This document shows, in pieces, positions 1 through 6,507 of a stretch of 10,227 bases of DNA. The position numbers were made by a program, and so were the translations under genes. Below the pieces are notes generated by a model that was given only the letters and a program-made list of their open reading frames with translations, did not search any database and had not been told where the DNA came from. How positions within the stretch are numbered: position 1 is the first letter of the stretch; each line of letters begins with the position of its first letter. This DNA comes from Reyranella sp. GTDB taxonomy: Bacteria > Pseudomonadota > Alphaproteobacteria > Reyranellales > Reyranellaceae. The DNA is taken from positions 1-10,227 of the forward strand of contig JAUXRT010000217.1 in NCBI GenBank assembly GCA_030681635.1, given 5' to 3'.

Positions 1-37
1 CGGGCGCCTTGCCGAGGATTCCGATGATGCCGCACAT
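1..37 (-). CDS. glmS: Glutamine-fructose-6-phosphate aminotransferase (glmS), N-terminal fragment cut by the window edge
   Basis: Only the first 12 codons are present; they read MCGIIGILGKAP on the minus strand. Cys2, exposed as the N-terminal nucleophile after Met removal, followed by GIIG is the signature of class II (Ntn) glutamine amidotransferases, and this exact start is typical of GlmS. The enzyme makes glucosamine-6-phosphate from fructose-6-phosphate and glutamine in the cytoplasm, the first step toward UDP-GlcNAc. The gene begins 24 bases downstream of the glmU stop on the same strand, the common glmU-glmS order, so the two are probably one transcript. The Shine-Dalgarno sequence is weak (a GGA in the gap). 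The identification rests on the short N-terminus plus the neighbour; another class II amidotransferase such as PurF or AsnB is unlikely beside glmU. Confidence 0.9.
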   Translation of the reverse strand, partial: MCGIIGILGKAP

Positions 38-61
38 GGGAGGGATCCAGGAGAGGGGTGG

Positions 62-1429
62 CTATTTCGTCGTCTTTTTATGGGCCCGCTTGGCTGCCGC
101 CGCGCGGGCCTTCAGTTTCGCACGAAGCGGCGCCGCTCGCCCCTTCTTTGTCGTCTGGCGGGCCCGGCCGAAGGCCACGGCACCGGCCGGCACGTCCTCG
201 GTGATGACGCTGCCCGCCGTCACGTTGGCGCCCTTGCCGATCCGCACCGGCGCCACCAGCGCACTGTTGGAGCCGACGAAGACCTCGGGGCCCACAACGG
301 TTCGCCATTTGCCGTAGCCGTCGTAGTTCACCGCGATGGTGCCGGCGCCGATGTTGCTCCGGGCGCCGATGTCGGAATCGCCGAGATAGGCCAGGTGATT
401 GGCCTTGGCGCCGCGGCCCATGCGGGTGGCCTTCAGTTCGACGAAATTGCCGATATGGACATCCTCGGCCACATCCGAGCCCGGCCGGATGCGCGCGAAG
501 GGGCCGATAATGGCGCCGGCGCCGATGCGCGCGCCCTCGATGTCACAGAACGCCTTGATCTCGACGTTCGACGCCACCGTGACGCCCGGACCGAAACGCA
601 CGTTGGGCCCGATGCTGACGTCGGCCGCGAACCGCGTGTCGGCGGAGAGCCACACCGTGGCCGGATCGGTCATCGTGACACCCGCCGCCATGGCGGCGCC
701 GCGCAGCCGGTCCTGCAAGGCCCGCTCCGCCACCGCCAGCTCGGCGCGCGAATTGATGCCCTGGAATTCCGTCTCCTCGCCTTCGACGGCGATCGCCTTG
801 TGTCCGGCGGCGCGGGCGATGGCGACGGCGTCGGTCAGGTAGAATTCGCGTTTGGCGTTGTCGTTGCGGATCGCTCCCAGCAGGGTCGCAACCAAGCGGC
901 CGTCCAGGCACATGACGCCTGAATTGCAGAAGTCGATCGCCTTCTCGGCCTCGTCGGCATCCTTGCTCTCGACGATCCTTTCGAGCTGGCCGCGGCGAAC
1001 GATCAGGCGCCCATAGGGCGATGGATCGCGGGCGATGAAGCCCAGAACGCCCACCGCCGCCTCTTGTTTGCGACAGGCGGCCACCAGGCGCTGCATGCTG
1101 GCTGTCGTCACCAGCGGTGCGTCGCCGAAAACCACCAGCACCGGCCCGCGATGCCCTTTTAGCGCGCCGAGTGCTGCCTTGGCCGCATCGCCGGTCCCCA
1201 GGGGCCGCTTTTGGACCACTGTCCGATGCGGCGCGAAGGCTTCCGCGACTACCGCGGCGCCCGGCGAGATCACGCCCACGATGCGGGAGGGCTTGAGGCG
1301 GCCGACGTTGTCGAGCACGTGGCGCAGCATCGGCCATCCGGCCAGCGGGTGCAGGACCTTCGGAAGCGCCGATTTCATGCGCGTACCGGCCCCCGCTGCC
1401 AGCACCACCACGGCGATAGACGATTTCAT
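62..1429 (-). CDS. glmU: Bifunctional GlmU: N-acetylglucosamine-1-phosphate uridyltransferase / glucosamine-1-phosphate N-acetyltransferase
   Basis: This cytoplasmic enzyme acetylates glucosamine-1-phosphate with acetyl-CoA, then couples the product to UTP, giving UDP-GlcNAc for peptidoglycan and lipid A. Length is 455 residues, as in E. coli (456). The N-terminal nucleotidyltransferase domain (about 1-230) carries the LAAGAGTRM loop (residues 10-18) with Lys24, the GTG at 78-80, the metal-binding Asp103 in FGDAPL, Glu154, Asn169 in CNSG and Asn226. The C-terminal half (about 250-425) is a left-handed beta-helix of hexapeptide repeats with the acetyltransferase motif NHLAYLGD (catalytic His345, equivalent to E. 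coli His363) and NYDG at 368-371. The last 30 or so residues form an Ala/Lys/Arg-rich basic tail, a mild oddity. The ATG start has GGACGG a few bases upstream. The gene is divergent from gph and lies directly upstream of glmS. Confidence 0.97.
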   Translation of the reverse strand: MKSSIAVVVLAAGAGTRMKSALPKVLHPLAGWPMLRHVLDNVGRLKPSRIVGVISPGAAVVAEAFAPHRTVVQKRPLGTGDAAKAALGALKGHRGPVLVVFGDAPLVTTASMQRLVAACRKQEAAVGVLGFIARDPSPYGRLIVRRGQLERIVESKDADEAEKAIDFCNSGVMCLDGRLVATLLGAIRNDNAKREFYLTDAVAIARAAGHKAIAVEGEETEFQGINSRAELAVAERALQDRLRGAAMAAGVTMTDPATVWLSADTRFAADVSIGPNVRFGPGVTVASNVEIKAFCDIEGARIGAGAIIGPFARIRPGSDVAEDVHIGNFVELKATRMGRGAKANHLAYLGDSDIGARSNIGAGTIAVNYDGYGKWRTVVGPEVFVGSNSALVAPVRIGKGANVTAGSVITEDVPAGAVAFGRARQTTKKGRAAPLRAKLKARAAAAKRAHKKTTK

Positions 1430-1476
1430 GCCCGTCCGATGCCACGGGCCGGGAGGCCCCGCAAGGCGGATGTGCT
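1430..1476. promoter_or_regulatory. Divergent glmU / gph intergenic region
   Basis: These 47 bases separate the two start codons and hold both ribosome binding sites: GGACGG for glmU on the minus strand and AAGGCGGA (1463-1470) six bases before the first gph ATG on the plus strand. A short GC-rich inverted repeat (GGGCC / GGCCC around 1447-1459) lies between them. I see no clear -35/-10 pair, so promoters may reach into the neighbouring coding regions. Confidence 0.4.
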
Positions 1477-2190
1477 ATGGAAACCGCCATGCATCCCAAC
1501 GCCGACAATCTCATCGCCCGCCGCTTCGACACCGTGATCTACGATCTCGACGGCACCCTGATCGACAGCGCCCGCGACATGTGCGTGGCCGTGAGCCGCG
1601 TGCTGGCCGACCACGGCCTGCCGCCCATCACCGACCAGGACGCCCGGATCTTCATGGGCCAGGGCAGCAAGGTGACCGTGGGCAAGGCCTTCGCCAAGAA
1701 CGGCCGGACGCTGGACGACGAGGCTCTGTCCGCCGCCACCCGCGAGTTCGTGCGCTATTACGAGGCCGATCCGATCAGCAACACCATCGCCTTCGACGGC
1801 GTGGCCGAGGTGGTGGCCCGGTTCGCCCGCCTTGGGCTGAAGCAGGGCGTCTGCACCAACAAGTTCGAGCGCCCGGCACGCATCATCCTGGAACACCTGA
1901 AACTCATGCCGCCGATCTCCGACGTGGCCGGCGCCGACACCTTCCCGGTGCGCAAGCCCGACCCCAAGCACATCCTGATGCTGGTCGAGCGCATGGGCGG
2001 CAATCCGCAACGGACCGTCATGATCGGCGATTCGATCCACGACGCCGAAGCCGCCCATCGCGCCGGCATCCCGGCCGTGCTGGTGAGCTGGGGGTATACC
2101 CTGAAGCCTGCCAGCGAGCTCGGGGCCGACGCCGTGATCGACCGTTTCGGCGCCCTGCCCGACACGCTGGGACAACTCGCCGCCCGTTGA
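1477..2190 (+). CDS. gph: HAD-superfamily hydrolase, probable phosphoglycolate phosphatase
   Basis: This is a predicted cytoplasmic phosphatase that removes 2-phosphoglycolate (formed by DNA repair or by oxygenase activity of Rubisco) or a related small phosphoester. The protein has 237 residues, usual for the family. All four HAD motifs are visible: DLDGT with nucleophile Asp23 and acid/base Asp25; Thr127 in CTNKF; Lys160 in RKPDP; and GDSIHDAEAA with Asp185 and Asp189. The stretch between motifs I and II fits an alpha-helical C1 cap. The ATG at 1477 has a purine-rich AAGGCGGA six bases upstream; a second ATG at 1489 is also possible and would remove four residues. The gene is divergent from glmU, and its stop codon overlaps the probable tRNA-Val promoter. 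The HAD assignment is firm; substrate specificity is inferred, since members of this subfamily are often promiscuous. Confidence 0.88.
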   Translation: METAMHPNADNLIARRFDTVIYDLDGTLIDSARDMCVAVSRVLADHGLPPITDQDARIFMGQGSKVTVGKAFAKNGRTLDDEALSAATREFVRYYEADPISNTIAFDGVAEVVARFARLGLKQGVCTNKFERPARIILEHLKLMPPISDVAGADTFPVRKPDPKHILMLVERMGGNPQRTVMIGDSIHDAEAAHRAGIPAVLVSWGYTLKPASELGADAVIDRFGALPDTLGQLAAR

Positions 2191-2215
2191 CGATTCGGCC
2201 GCCACGCCCTATACG
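2187..2215 (+). promoter_or_regulatory. Probable sigma-70-type promoter of tRNA-Val
   Basis: A -35 box TTGACG (2187-2192, five of six consensus bases) is followed after exactly 17 bases by TATACG (2210-2215, four of six). The predicted start, about 7 bases further on, falls just before the mature tRNA 5' end at 2227. The segment between the -10 box and the start is almost pure G+C, like the discriminator of stringently controlled stable-RNA promoters. The -35 box overlaps the gph stop codon. This was called by eye; no transcript data support it. Confidence 0.6.
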
Positions 2216-2226
2216 CGCCCCGTCCC

Positions 2227-2301
2227 GGGCGCTTAGCTCAGCGGGAGAGCACACCCTTCACACGGGTGGGGTCGTAGGTTCAATCCCTACAGCGCCCACC
2301 A
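2227..2301 (+). tRNA. tRNA-Val (anticodon CAC)
   Basis: The 75 bases fold into a full cloverleaf. The acceptor stem GGGCGCT pairs with AGCGCCC; U8-A9 follow; the D arm is GCTC/GAGC with a 7-base loop. The anticodon stem CACCC/GGGTG encloses the loop TTCACAC, so the anticodon is CAC, reading the valine codon GUG. The variable loop has 5 bases. The T stem GTAGG/CCTAC carries the loop TTCAATC. The discriminator is A and CCA is encoded (2299-2301). Overall it closely resembles E. coli tRNA-Val. C34 limits it to GUG, so another isoacceptor must read the other valine codons. Confidence 0.97.
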
Positions 2302-2308
2302 TTATTCC

Positions 2309-2343
2309 AAGGGCTTTCAGGGGTTTCCCTGAAGGCCCTTTTC
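2309..2343 (+). terminator. Intrinsic terminator of tRNA-Val
   Basis: A 14-base-pair stem (2309-2322 with 2327-2340, one T-G wobble, arm AAGGGCTTTCAGGG) closes a GTTT loop, and the 3' arm runs into a short T-rich stretch (CTTTTC). It starts 7 bases after the encoded CCA. The T tract is short but the stem is strong. On the opposite strand no comparable T tract follows, so it should act only on plus-strand transcription. Confidence 0.88.
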
Positions 2344-2385
2344 GATTTGGATGAACGCGGTCGGCCATTGACCTCATTCCTCTCC

Positions 2386-4161
2386 ATGGACGCCTACTCG
2401 GGCCCCGCCGTGCTCCTTGTCGGGGCGGCGACGTTTGCAGCCAGCATGGGGCTCGGCTTCCTGCTTCTGAGGCTGCTCCGCACCAGCCTCCCGGCGCCCT
2501 TCTGCCAGATCGCAGCCGTCCTGCTGGGCATCCAGGCGATCAGCCTCGCCGTCCAGCTCGTGGCGATGGCCCAGGCTGCGACGCCCCTCGTCCTGGTCAC
2601 GCTGTGGTGCGGCGCGCTCGCCGGTGGCGCGGCGGGATGGATCTTCTGCCGGCCCATCCGCGAGGACGGCGATCGTCCGCCGATCCCCAAAAGCGCGCTC
2701 GCCATTGCCGGCGTCGCCGCCGGATTGAATCTCCTGGCGGCCGTCGTGCCCTCCAGCAAGATCGACGAACTCTACTATCACATGCTGCTGCCGGCCCGGA
2801 TCGTCGCCGACCAGGGACTCGTGATCTATCGCGCCCCGATCGAATCGGCGGTGTTGCCGCAGATGGCCTATCCGTTCTTTGCCGCGCCGCTGCATGCGCT
2901 CGGCTATCCCGATGCCCCCAATGTGGTGAGCTGGCTGCTGAGCCTGATGCTGGTCTGGCTGGGCTGGTCCCTGCTGCGCCAACGCGGCGTCACCCACCCG
3001 ATCGCCTATTGCCTGGTGGCGGCATTGCTGGTCGGCGCCTATCCGGTCGTCTTCCATGTGACCGGCGGCAGTCACGCCTTCGGCGACCTGTCGCTGGCGA
3101 CCGCCATGGTTGCCCTGGCCCTGGCGGCCAAGCTCCTGGCCGTCTGCGGCCCGGCCCGCTTTGCGTTCATGGTGTCGCTGCTCGCGTGGAGTGCGGCCTC
3201 GGCGAAGGTGTCGCTCTTCCCCGTCGCGGGCGCCGTCGCGCTGCTTGCCGCCCTTTTCGCGTGGCGTCGGTGCGAGTTCCACGCCGAGCAGCTTCGCGTC
3301 ATTGCCGCATCGGCCCTGCCGTGGCTGGTCCTGGGCGCGCCGCTGATGGTGTGGACCTACCTTCAAACAGGCTCCCCGTTCGGCCCCCTGTTCGCCGGCA
3401 TTTTCGGCGAGAGCCTCTTTCAGCCGGAGATCTTCGATGCATTCGCCGAGCGGTCCCGAGGCCGCAGCCAGTCTCCGTTCGACGCGATACCGTTCGACGA
3501 CCTGGCCGGCTACTCGCCGCTCGTCTGGCTGGGGGCGATCGGCGCCCTCGCCTCCCGTGCGACCCCGGCGCCTGTGCGTCGATGGGCAAGCGTCCTGCTG
3601 CTCGGGCAATGCCTGATCGTTGCCTGGCTGCTGCCGTATCATGCAAGATTCCTGGGCGGCCTTCAGTACGGCCTCGCCATCTGCTTCGCGCTCTACCTGC
3701 CCCCGTGGCTCGCGCTCCGGCGGCCAACGGCGATCGCCCTGATCTCGATCGGCGTGGTGCCGTGGCTGCTTGGACAGGCAATCTATGCGCAGCAATTCGC
3801 CGCGATGGCCTTCGGCCTGGAAGACCGGAGCGCCTTCTATCGCCGCTACGTCTCCTTCTTCGACGACTTCGCCAAGCTGGATCGCCTGTTGCCGGCAAAC
3901 GCGGTCCTGCTGTCGGGGAATATCCGGCCGCCGGCTGTCTATGCGCCGCGGCCGATGGTCTTCGATCTGGCCGACGTGCCCTCAGGGCATGAGGCCTACA
4001 TCTTCAGCGTCGACGCGCCGAAAGCCTCCGACTATCCGGCCGGCTATGTGCTGGGTCCGGAAATCTACGCCAACCCCAATGCCGTGCAGACAGCGTTCAG
4101 ACGCTTCTGGGTCGCGCCACGGACCGGAGAACTCCACGTTGTCCGCATCGCGCGCCCCTGA
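2386..4161 (+). CDS. Polytopic membrane protein, probable GT-C-fold glycosyltransferase
   Basis: I do not recognise a named gene. The 591-residue protein is very hydrophobic, with roughly 10-13 predicted membrane segments through about residue 490 and a C-terminal soluble tail of about 100 residues. After the fourth hydrophobic segment comes SKIDELYYHMLLP (residues 124-136), with Asp127, Glu128 and His132. An acidic pair followed by YH in an early outer loop is characteristic of GT-C (PMT/ArnT-like) glycosyltransferases, which use lipid-linked sugars on the periplasmic side. A late ARFLGGLQYG segment resembles the basic/aromatic motif near the end of GT39-type membrane domains. ATG 2386 was chosen because the hydrophobic core starts right after it; the frame stays open upstream to a TTG at 2347, beside the tRNA terminator. 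Neither has a good Shine-Dalgarno sequence. A second GT-C-like gene follows after 35 bases. Acceptor and donor are unknown. Confidence 0.75.
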   Translation: MDAYSGPAVLLVGAATFAASMGLGFLLLRLLRTSLPAPFCQIAAVLLGIQAISLAVQLVAMAQAATPLVLVTLWCGALAGGAAGWIFCRPIREDGDRPPIPKSALAIAGVAAGLNLLAAVVPSSKIDELYYHMLLPARIVADQGLVIYRAPIESAVLPQMAYPFFAAPLHALGYPDAPNVVSWLLSLMLVWLGWSLLRQRGVTHPIAYCLVAALLVGAYPVVFHVTGGSHAFGDLSLATAMVALALAAKLLAVCGPARFAFMVSLLAWSAASAKVSLFPVAGAVALLAALFAWRRCEFHAEQLRVIAASALPWLVLGAPLMVWTYLQTGSPFGPLFAGIFGESLFQPEIFDAFAERSRGRSQSPFDAIPFDDLAGYSPLVWLGAIGALASRATPAPVRRWASVLLLGQCLIVAWLLPYHARFLGGLQYGLAICFALYLPPWLALRRPTAIALISIGVVPWLLGQAIYAQQFAAMAFGLEDRSAFYRRYVSFFDDFAKLDRLLPANAVLLSGNIRPPAVYAPRPMVFDLADVPSGHEAYIFSVDAPKASDYPAGYVLGPEIYANPNAVQTAFRRFWVAPRTGELHVVRIARP

Positions 4162-4196
4162 TTGTCATGCAAATTTCCAGGTTCTAGTCTGACGGC

Positions 4197-5417
4197 ATGC
4201 AACAGCAGACCGCGATGAAGGTGGCCGGCGCGATTCTGCTGGTGGCGTTTCTCGGCCTCGTCACGATGGTCGTGACATCGCCCGGGTCTTTCCTGCACGA
4301 CGGACCGGAATACGTAAAGTACGTCCCGCTGCTTCGTCAGCATGGACTCACCGAGGCCTTCCTGGATTCCCTGCCTGGCGCGGCGGGACCGCTCTATGCA
4401 TTCGTGCACTTGGCTTTCGCGCCGTTGACGGATCTGCGGCCGGTCGGAATGCGGCTGGTGAACGTAGCGCTCTTGGTCGTGGTCGCCGGCATTCTCGCGG
4501 CCTGGCTGAGGCAGCAGAATTGCCGGGACTACCTGGTAGCCGCCTGCTCGATCCTCATCGTGCCCATGACGTGGGTGATGGCGGGCCTCGCATTGACGGA
4601 AATGCCGGCAATGGTCTTCGCCACGCTCAGCCTCTATCTCCTGCTGAAGGGCGTGGAGGCCCTCGAGCAGGAACACCCGGTCCTGCGCTGGTTCGCAGCC
4701 AGCGGCATTTGCCTGGCCGTCGCGGTGTGGGGCCGGCAACCTTATCTGTTGCTGGCTGCCGTGCCCGTGGTGATGGCGCTGCTGGACCGGCGATTGCGGA
4801 TTGCGGCGCTGGTTTTCGCCGCCATCGTCGCGACCTTGACGATACCGCTTATCATCGCCTGGGAAGGGCTGGTGCCGCCGGCTGACGGGGCGGACGAAGG
4901 CCTGTCACTGCTGCACGGCGCAATTTCTCTCGGCTACGCCGGCATCTGCTTCTTCCTGCTGGTGCCTCGGCTGCAATGGTTTTTCCGGAAGCCCTTCATC
5001 GTGGCGGCTATCATCCTTGCGGCACTCAACGCCTGGTACGGAATTGTGGTCTACGCTCCTGTCGAGACGCTCGCTTCTGCGTTCCTCTCCGAGGGCGGCA
5101 TGGCCGCCTACAGCGTTGCCTGCGGCTCGTTGATGCTGGTATGCGGGCTCACCTTTCTGGCCTGGATGCTGGCAACCACCTGGCGAGACCGCGGCGACCT
5201 GAAAAAAGTGGCAATCAATGTCGGCCTTTTGTGCATCGTCCTGTCACCGGCATTCATCGCGAATTTCTATGCCAGCCGCTACACGGCCATGGCTTTGCCC
5301 TATCTGATCCTTGCCGCTCAACCCTGGCGCAAATGGGGATGGCAGACCACCACGGCGACGATCATCGGCTGCGCCATGGGGCTCGTGTCGTTGCAGGGAT
5401 ACTATCTCCTGAAGTAG
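4197..5417 (+). CDS. Polytopic membrane protein, probable second GT-C-type glycosyltransferase
   Basis: No named gene is recognised. The 406-residue protein begins with one membrane segment (about residues 8-27), then an outer loop with FLHDGPEY, where Asp35 and Glu38 fit the acidic catalytic signature of GT-C enzymes. About nine further hydrophobic segments follow. LTEMPAMVFATL resembles the conserved TE-P motif seen in bacterial GT-C mannosyl/arabinosyl-type enzymes, and FYASRYTAMALPYLIL near the C-terminus resembles their RY-x-LP segment. There is no long soluble C-terminal domain, unlike the upstream gene. ATG 4197 is followed by another Met at residue 7; the upstream AGG is a weak ribosome site. 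Codons end in A or T more often than in the genes to the right. It lies between the first GT-C gene (35-base gap) and the hydroxylase gene (13-base gap), so an operon is plausible. Confidence 0.72.
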   Translation: MQQQTAMKVAGAILLVAFLGLVTMVVTSPGSFLHDGPEYVKYVPLLRQHGLTEAFLDSLPGAAGPLYAFVHLAFAPLTDLRPVGMRLVNVALLVVVAGILAAWLRQQNCRDYLVAACSILIVPMTWVMAGLALTEMPAMVFATLSLYLLLKGVEALEQEHPVLRWFAASGICLAVAVWGRQPYLLLAAVPVVMALLDRRLRIAALVFAAIVATLTIPLIIAWEGLVPPADGADEGLSLLHGAISLGYAGICFFLLVPRLQWFFRKPFIVAAIILAALNAWYGIVVYAPVETLASAFLSEGGMAAYSVACGSLMLVCGLTFLAWMLATTWRDRGDLKKVAINVGLLCIVLSPAFIANFYASRYTAMALPYLILAAQPWRKWGWQTTTATIIGCAMGLVSLQGYYLLK

Positions 5418-5430
5418 CGCCCGTCATGCT

Positions 5431-6504
5431 ATGAGCAGTCCGATGACCAACGCGCTAACGCTTCGCTCCGGCGATCGCCTTCCCGATTTCGCGCTGCCCG
5501 GCCTCGACGGCAAGCTGCGCAAATTCATCTGGTCGTTCACCGGCGATCCCGTCGCCCTGCTGGCGGTCGACGACCTCGGCAATCTCGACGGCGAGCAGTT
5601 CAAGGCGCTGGTCGGCGCCTGCAAGGCCGCCGCCGCCGCCCTGGTCGTGGTGTCCGGCAACGCCGTGGCCGCCGCCGCGTCCCCCTGGTCGAAGCTGGGC
5701 GGCAGCAAGGACGGCACCGAAGGATCGTTGCTGCTGTGCGATCCCGAACGGAAATTCCTCACCGCCCTGCTGGCCCCGGCCGGCGGCGTCGGCTTCGGCC
5801 CGGCCACCGGCTTGCGCATGCGCGTGATCGCCCTCGATCCCAACCAGCGGGTCGCCACCACCTTCGACACCCGCGCGCTCCTCGCCGCGGCTGAGGCGAT
5901 CCACGGCATCGCCGACGGCGTGCGGACCAAGGCCGGCGCCGACATCGCGCTCCGTCTCCCGATGGCGCCCGTGCTCGTGCTGCCCCGGGTCTTCGAGCCG
6001 GATTTCTGCACCCAGCTCATCCGCCTCTGGGGCAAGGGCGACCACCAGGACAGCGGTGTCTCCAGCCGCTATGGCAACGTCAACCTGTCCCACCTGAAGC
6101 GGACCGAGGATTACACGATCGTCGAGCCGATGCTGCTGAAGGGCGTCTCCGACCGCCTCGCCTACCGCATCGGTCCCGAACTCGTAAAAGTCTTCGCCTA
6201 CGATCGCGAGTTCACCTTCGATTCGCACGTCGTGTTATCCTACAGCGCCGAGGGCAAGCACTTCTTCGGCGCCCACCGCGACAACGGCGCACCGACCACC
6301 GCCAACCGCTCCTTCGCGGTCTCGCTCAATCTCAACGACGATTTCGAGGGCGGCGAGCTCACCTTTCCGGAATATGCCGGCATCCGCGTCTCCCCGCCGC
6401 TCGGCGGGGCTGCGGTGTTTTCCTGCTCGTTGCTGCATGTCGCGCTGCCGGTGACACGCGGCCGCCGCTTCGTGCTGACGACCTTCTTCCGCCACAAGCA
6501 GTAG
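5431..6504 (+). CDS. Redoxin-like domain fused to a prolyl 4-hydroxylase-type Fe(II)/2-oxoglutarate dioxygenase
   Basis: The protein has 357 residues in two parts. Residues about 8-150 resemble a peroxiredoxin/AhpC-TSA fold (opening GDRLPDFALPGLDGK, later LLLCDPERKF and MRVIALDPNQRV), but the position of the peroxidatic Cys, after the first beta strand, reads GDPVALLAVDD, so the domain is probably not a peroxidase. Residues about 175-357 are a P4H-type double-stranded beta-helix: AHRDN gives iron ligands His282 and Asp284, the distal ligand is His336 in LLHVALPV, and Arg346 (ten residues on) is placed to bind the 2-oxoglutarate carboxylate. EGGELTFPEY is also typical. The reaction would be hydroxylation of a protein or small molecule with O2, releasing succinate and CO2. 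No signal peptide is seen, so it is likely cytoplasmic. ATG 5431 was chosen; Met5 is an alternative, and no clear Shine-Dalgarno sequence precedes either. Confidence 0.85.
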   Translation: MSSPMTNALTLRSGDRLPDFALPGLDGKLRKFIWSFTGDPVALLAVDDLGNLDGEQFKALVGACKAAAAALVVVSGNAVAAAASPWSKLGGSKDGTEGSLLLCDPERKFLTALLAPAGGVGFGPATGLRMRVIALDPNQRVATTFDTRALLAAAEAIHGIADGVRTKAGADIALRLPMAPVLVLPRVFEPDFCTQLIRLWGKGDHQDSGVSSRYGNVNLSHLKRTEDYTIVEPMLLKGVSDRLAYRIGPELVKVFAYDREFTFDSHVVLSYSAEGKHFFGAHRDNGAPTTANRSFAVSLNLNDDFEGGELTFPEYAGIRVSPPLGGAAVFSCSLLHVALPVTRGRRFVLTTFFRHKQ

Positions 6505-6507
6505 GCT

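Noticed and set aside
80..922. 280-codon open frame on the plus strand inside glmU
   Set aside because: It lies fully antisense to conserved GlmU catalytic sequence and shows no recognisable protein features.
2277..2301. tRNA 3' end as a phage/island attachment site
   Set aside because: I saw no direct repeat of this segment elsewhere in the window and no integrase or excisionase gene.
2351..2371. Six-codon ATG-started mini-frame upstream of the first GT-C gene
   Set aside because: It has no Shine-Dalgarno sequence and lies beside the terminator hairpin; a start of this kind is expected by chance.
2374..3795. Long 473-codon open frame on the minus strand, antisense to the first GT-C gene
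   Set aside because: Its translation is low-complexity and rich in Arg, Gln, Gly and Asp with no recognisable motif, as expected opposite a GC-rich membrane protein gene. The plus-strand frame has clear membrane segments and family motifs.
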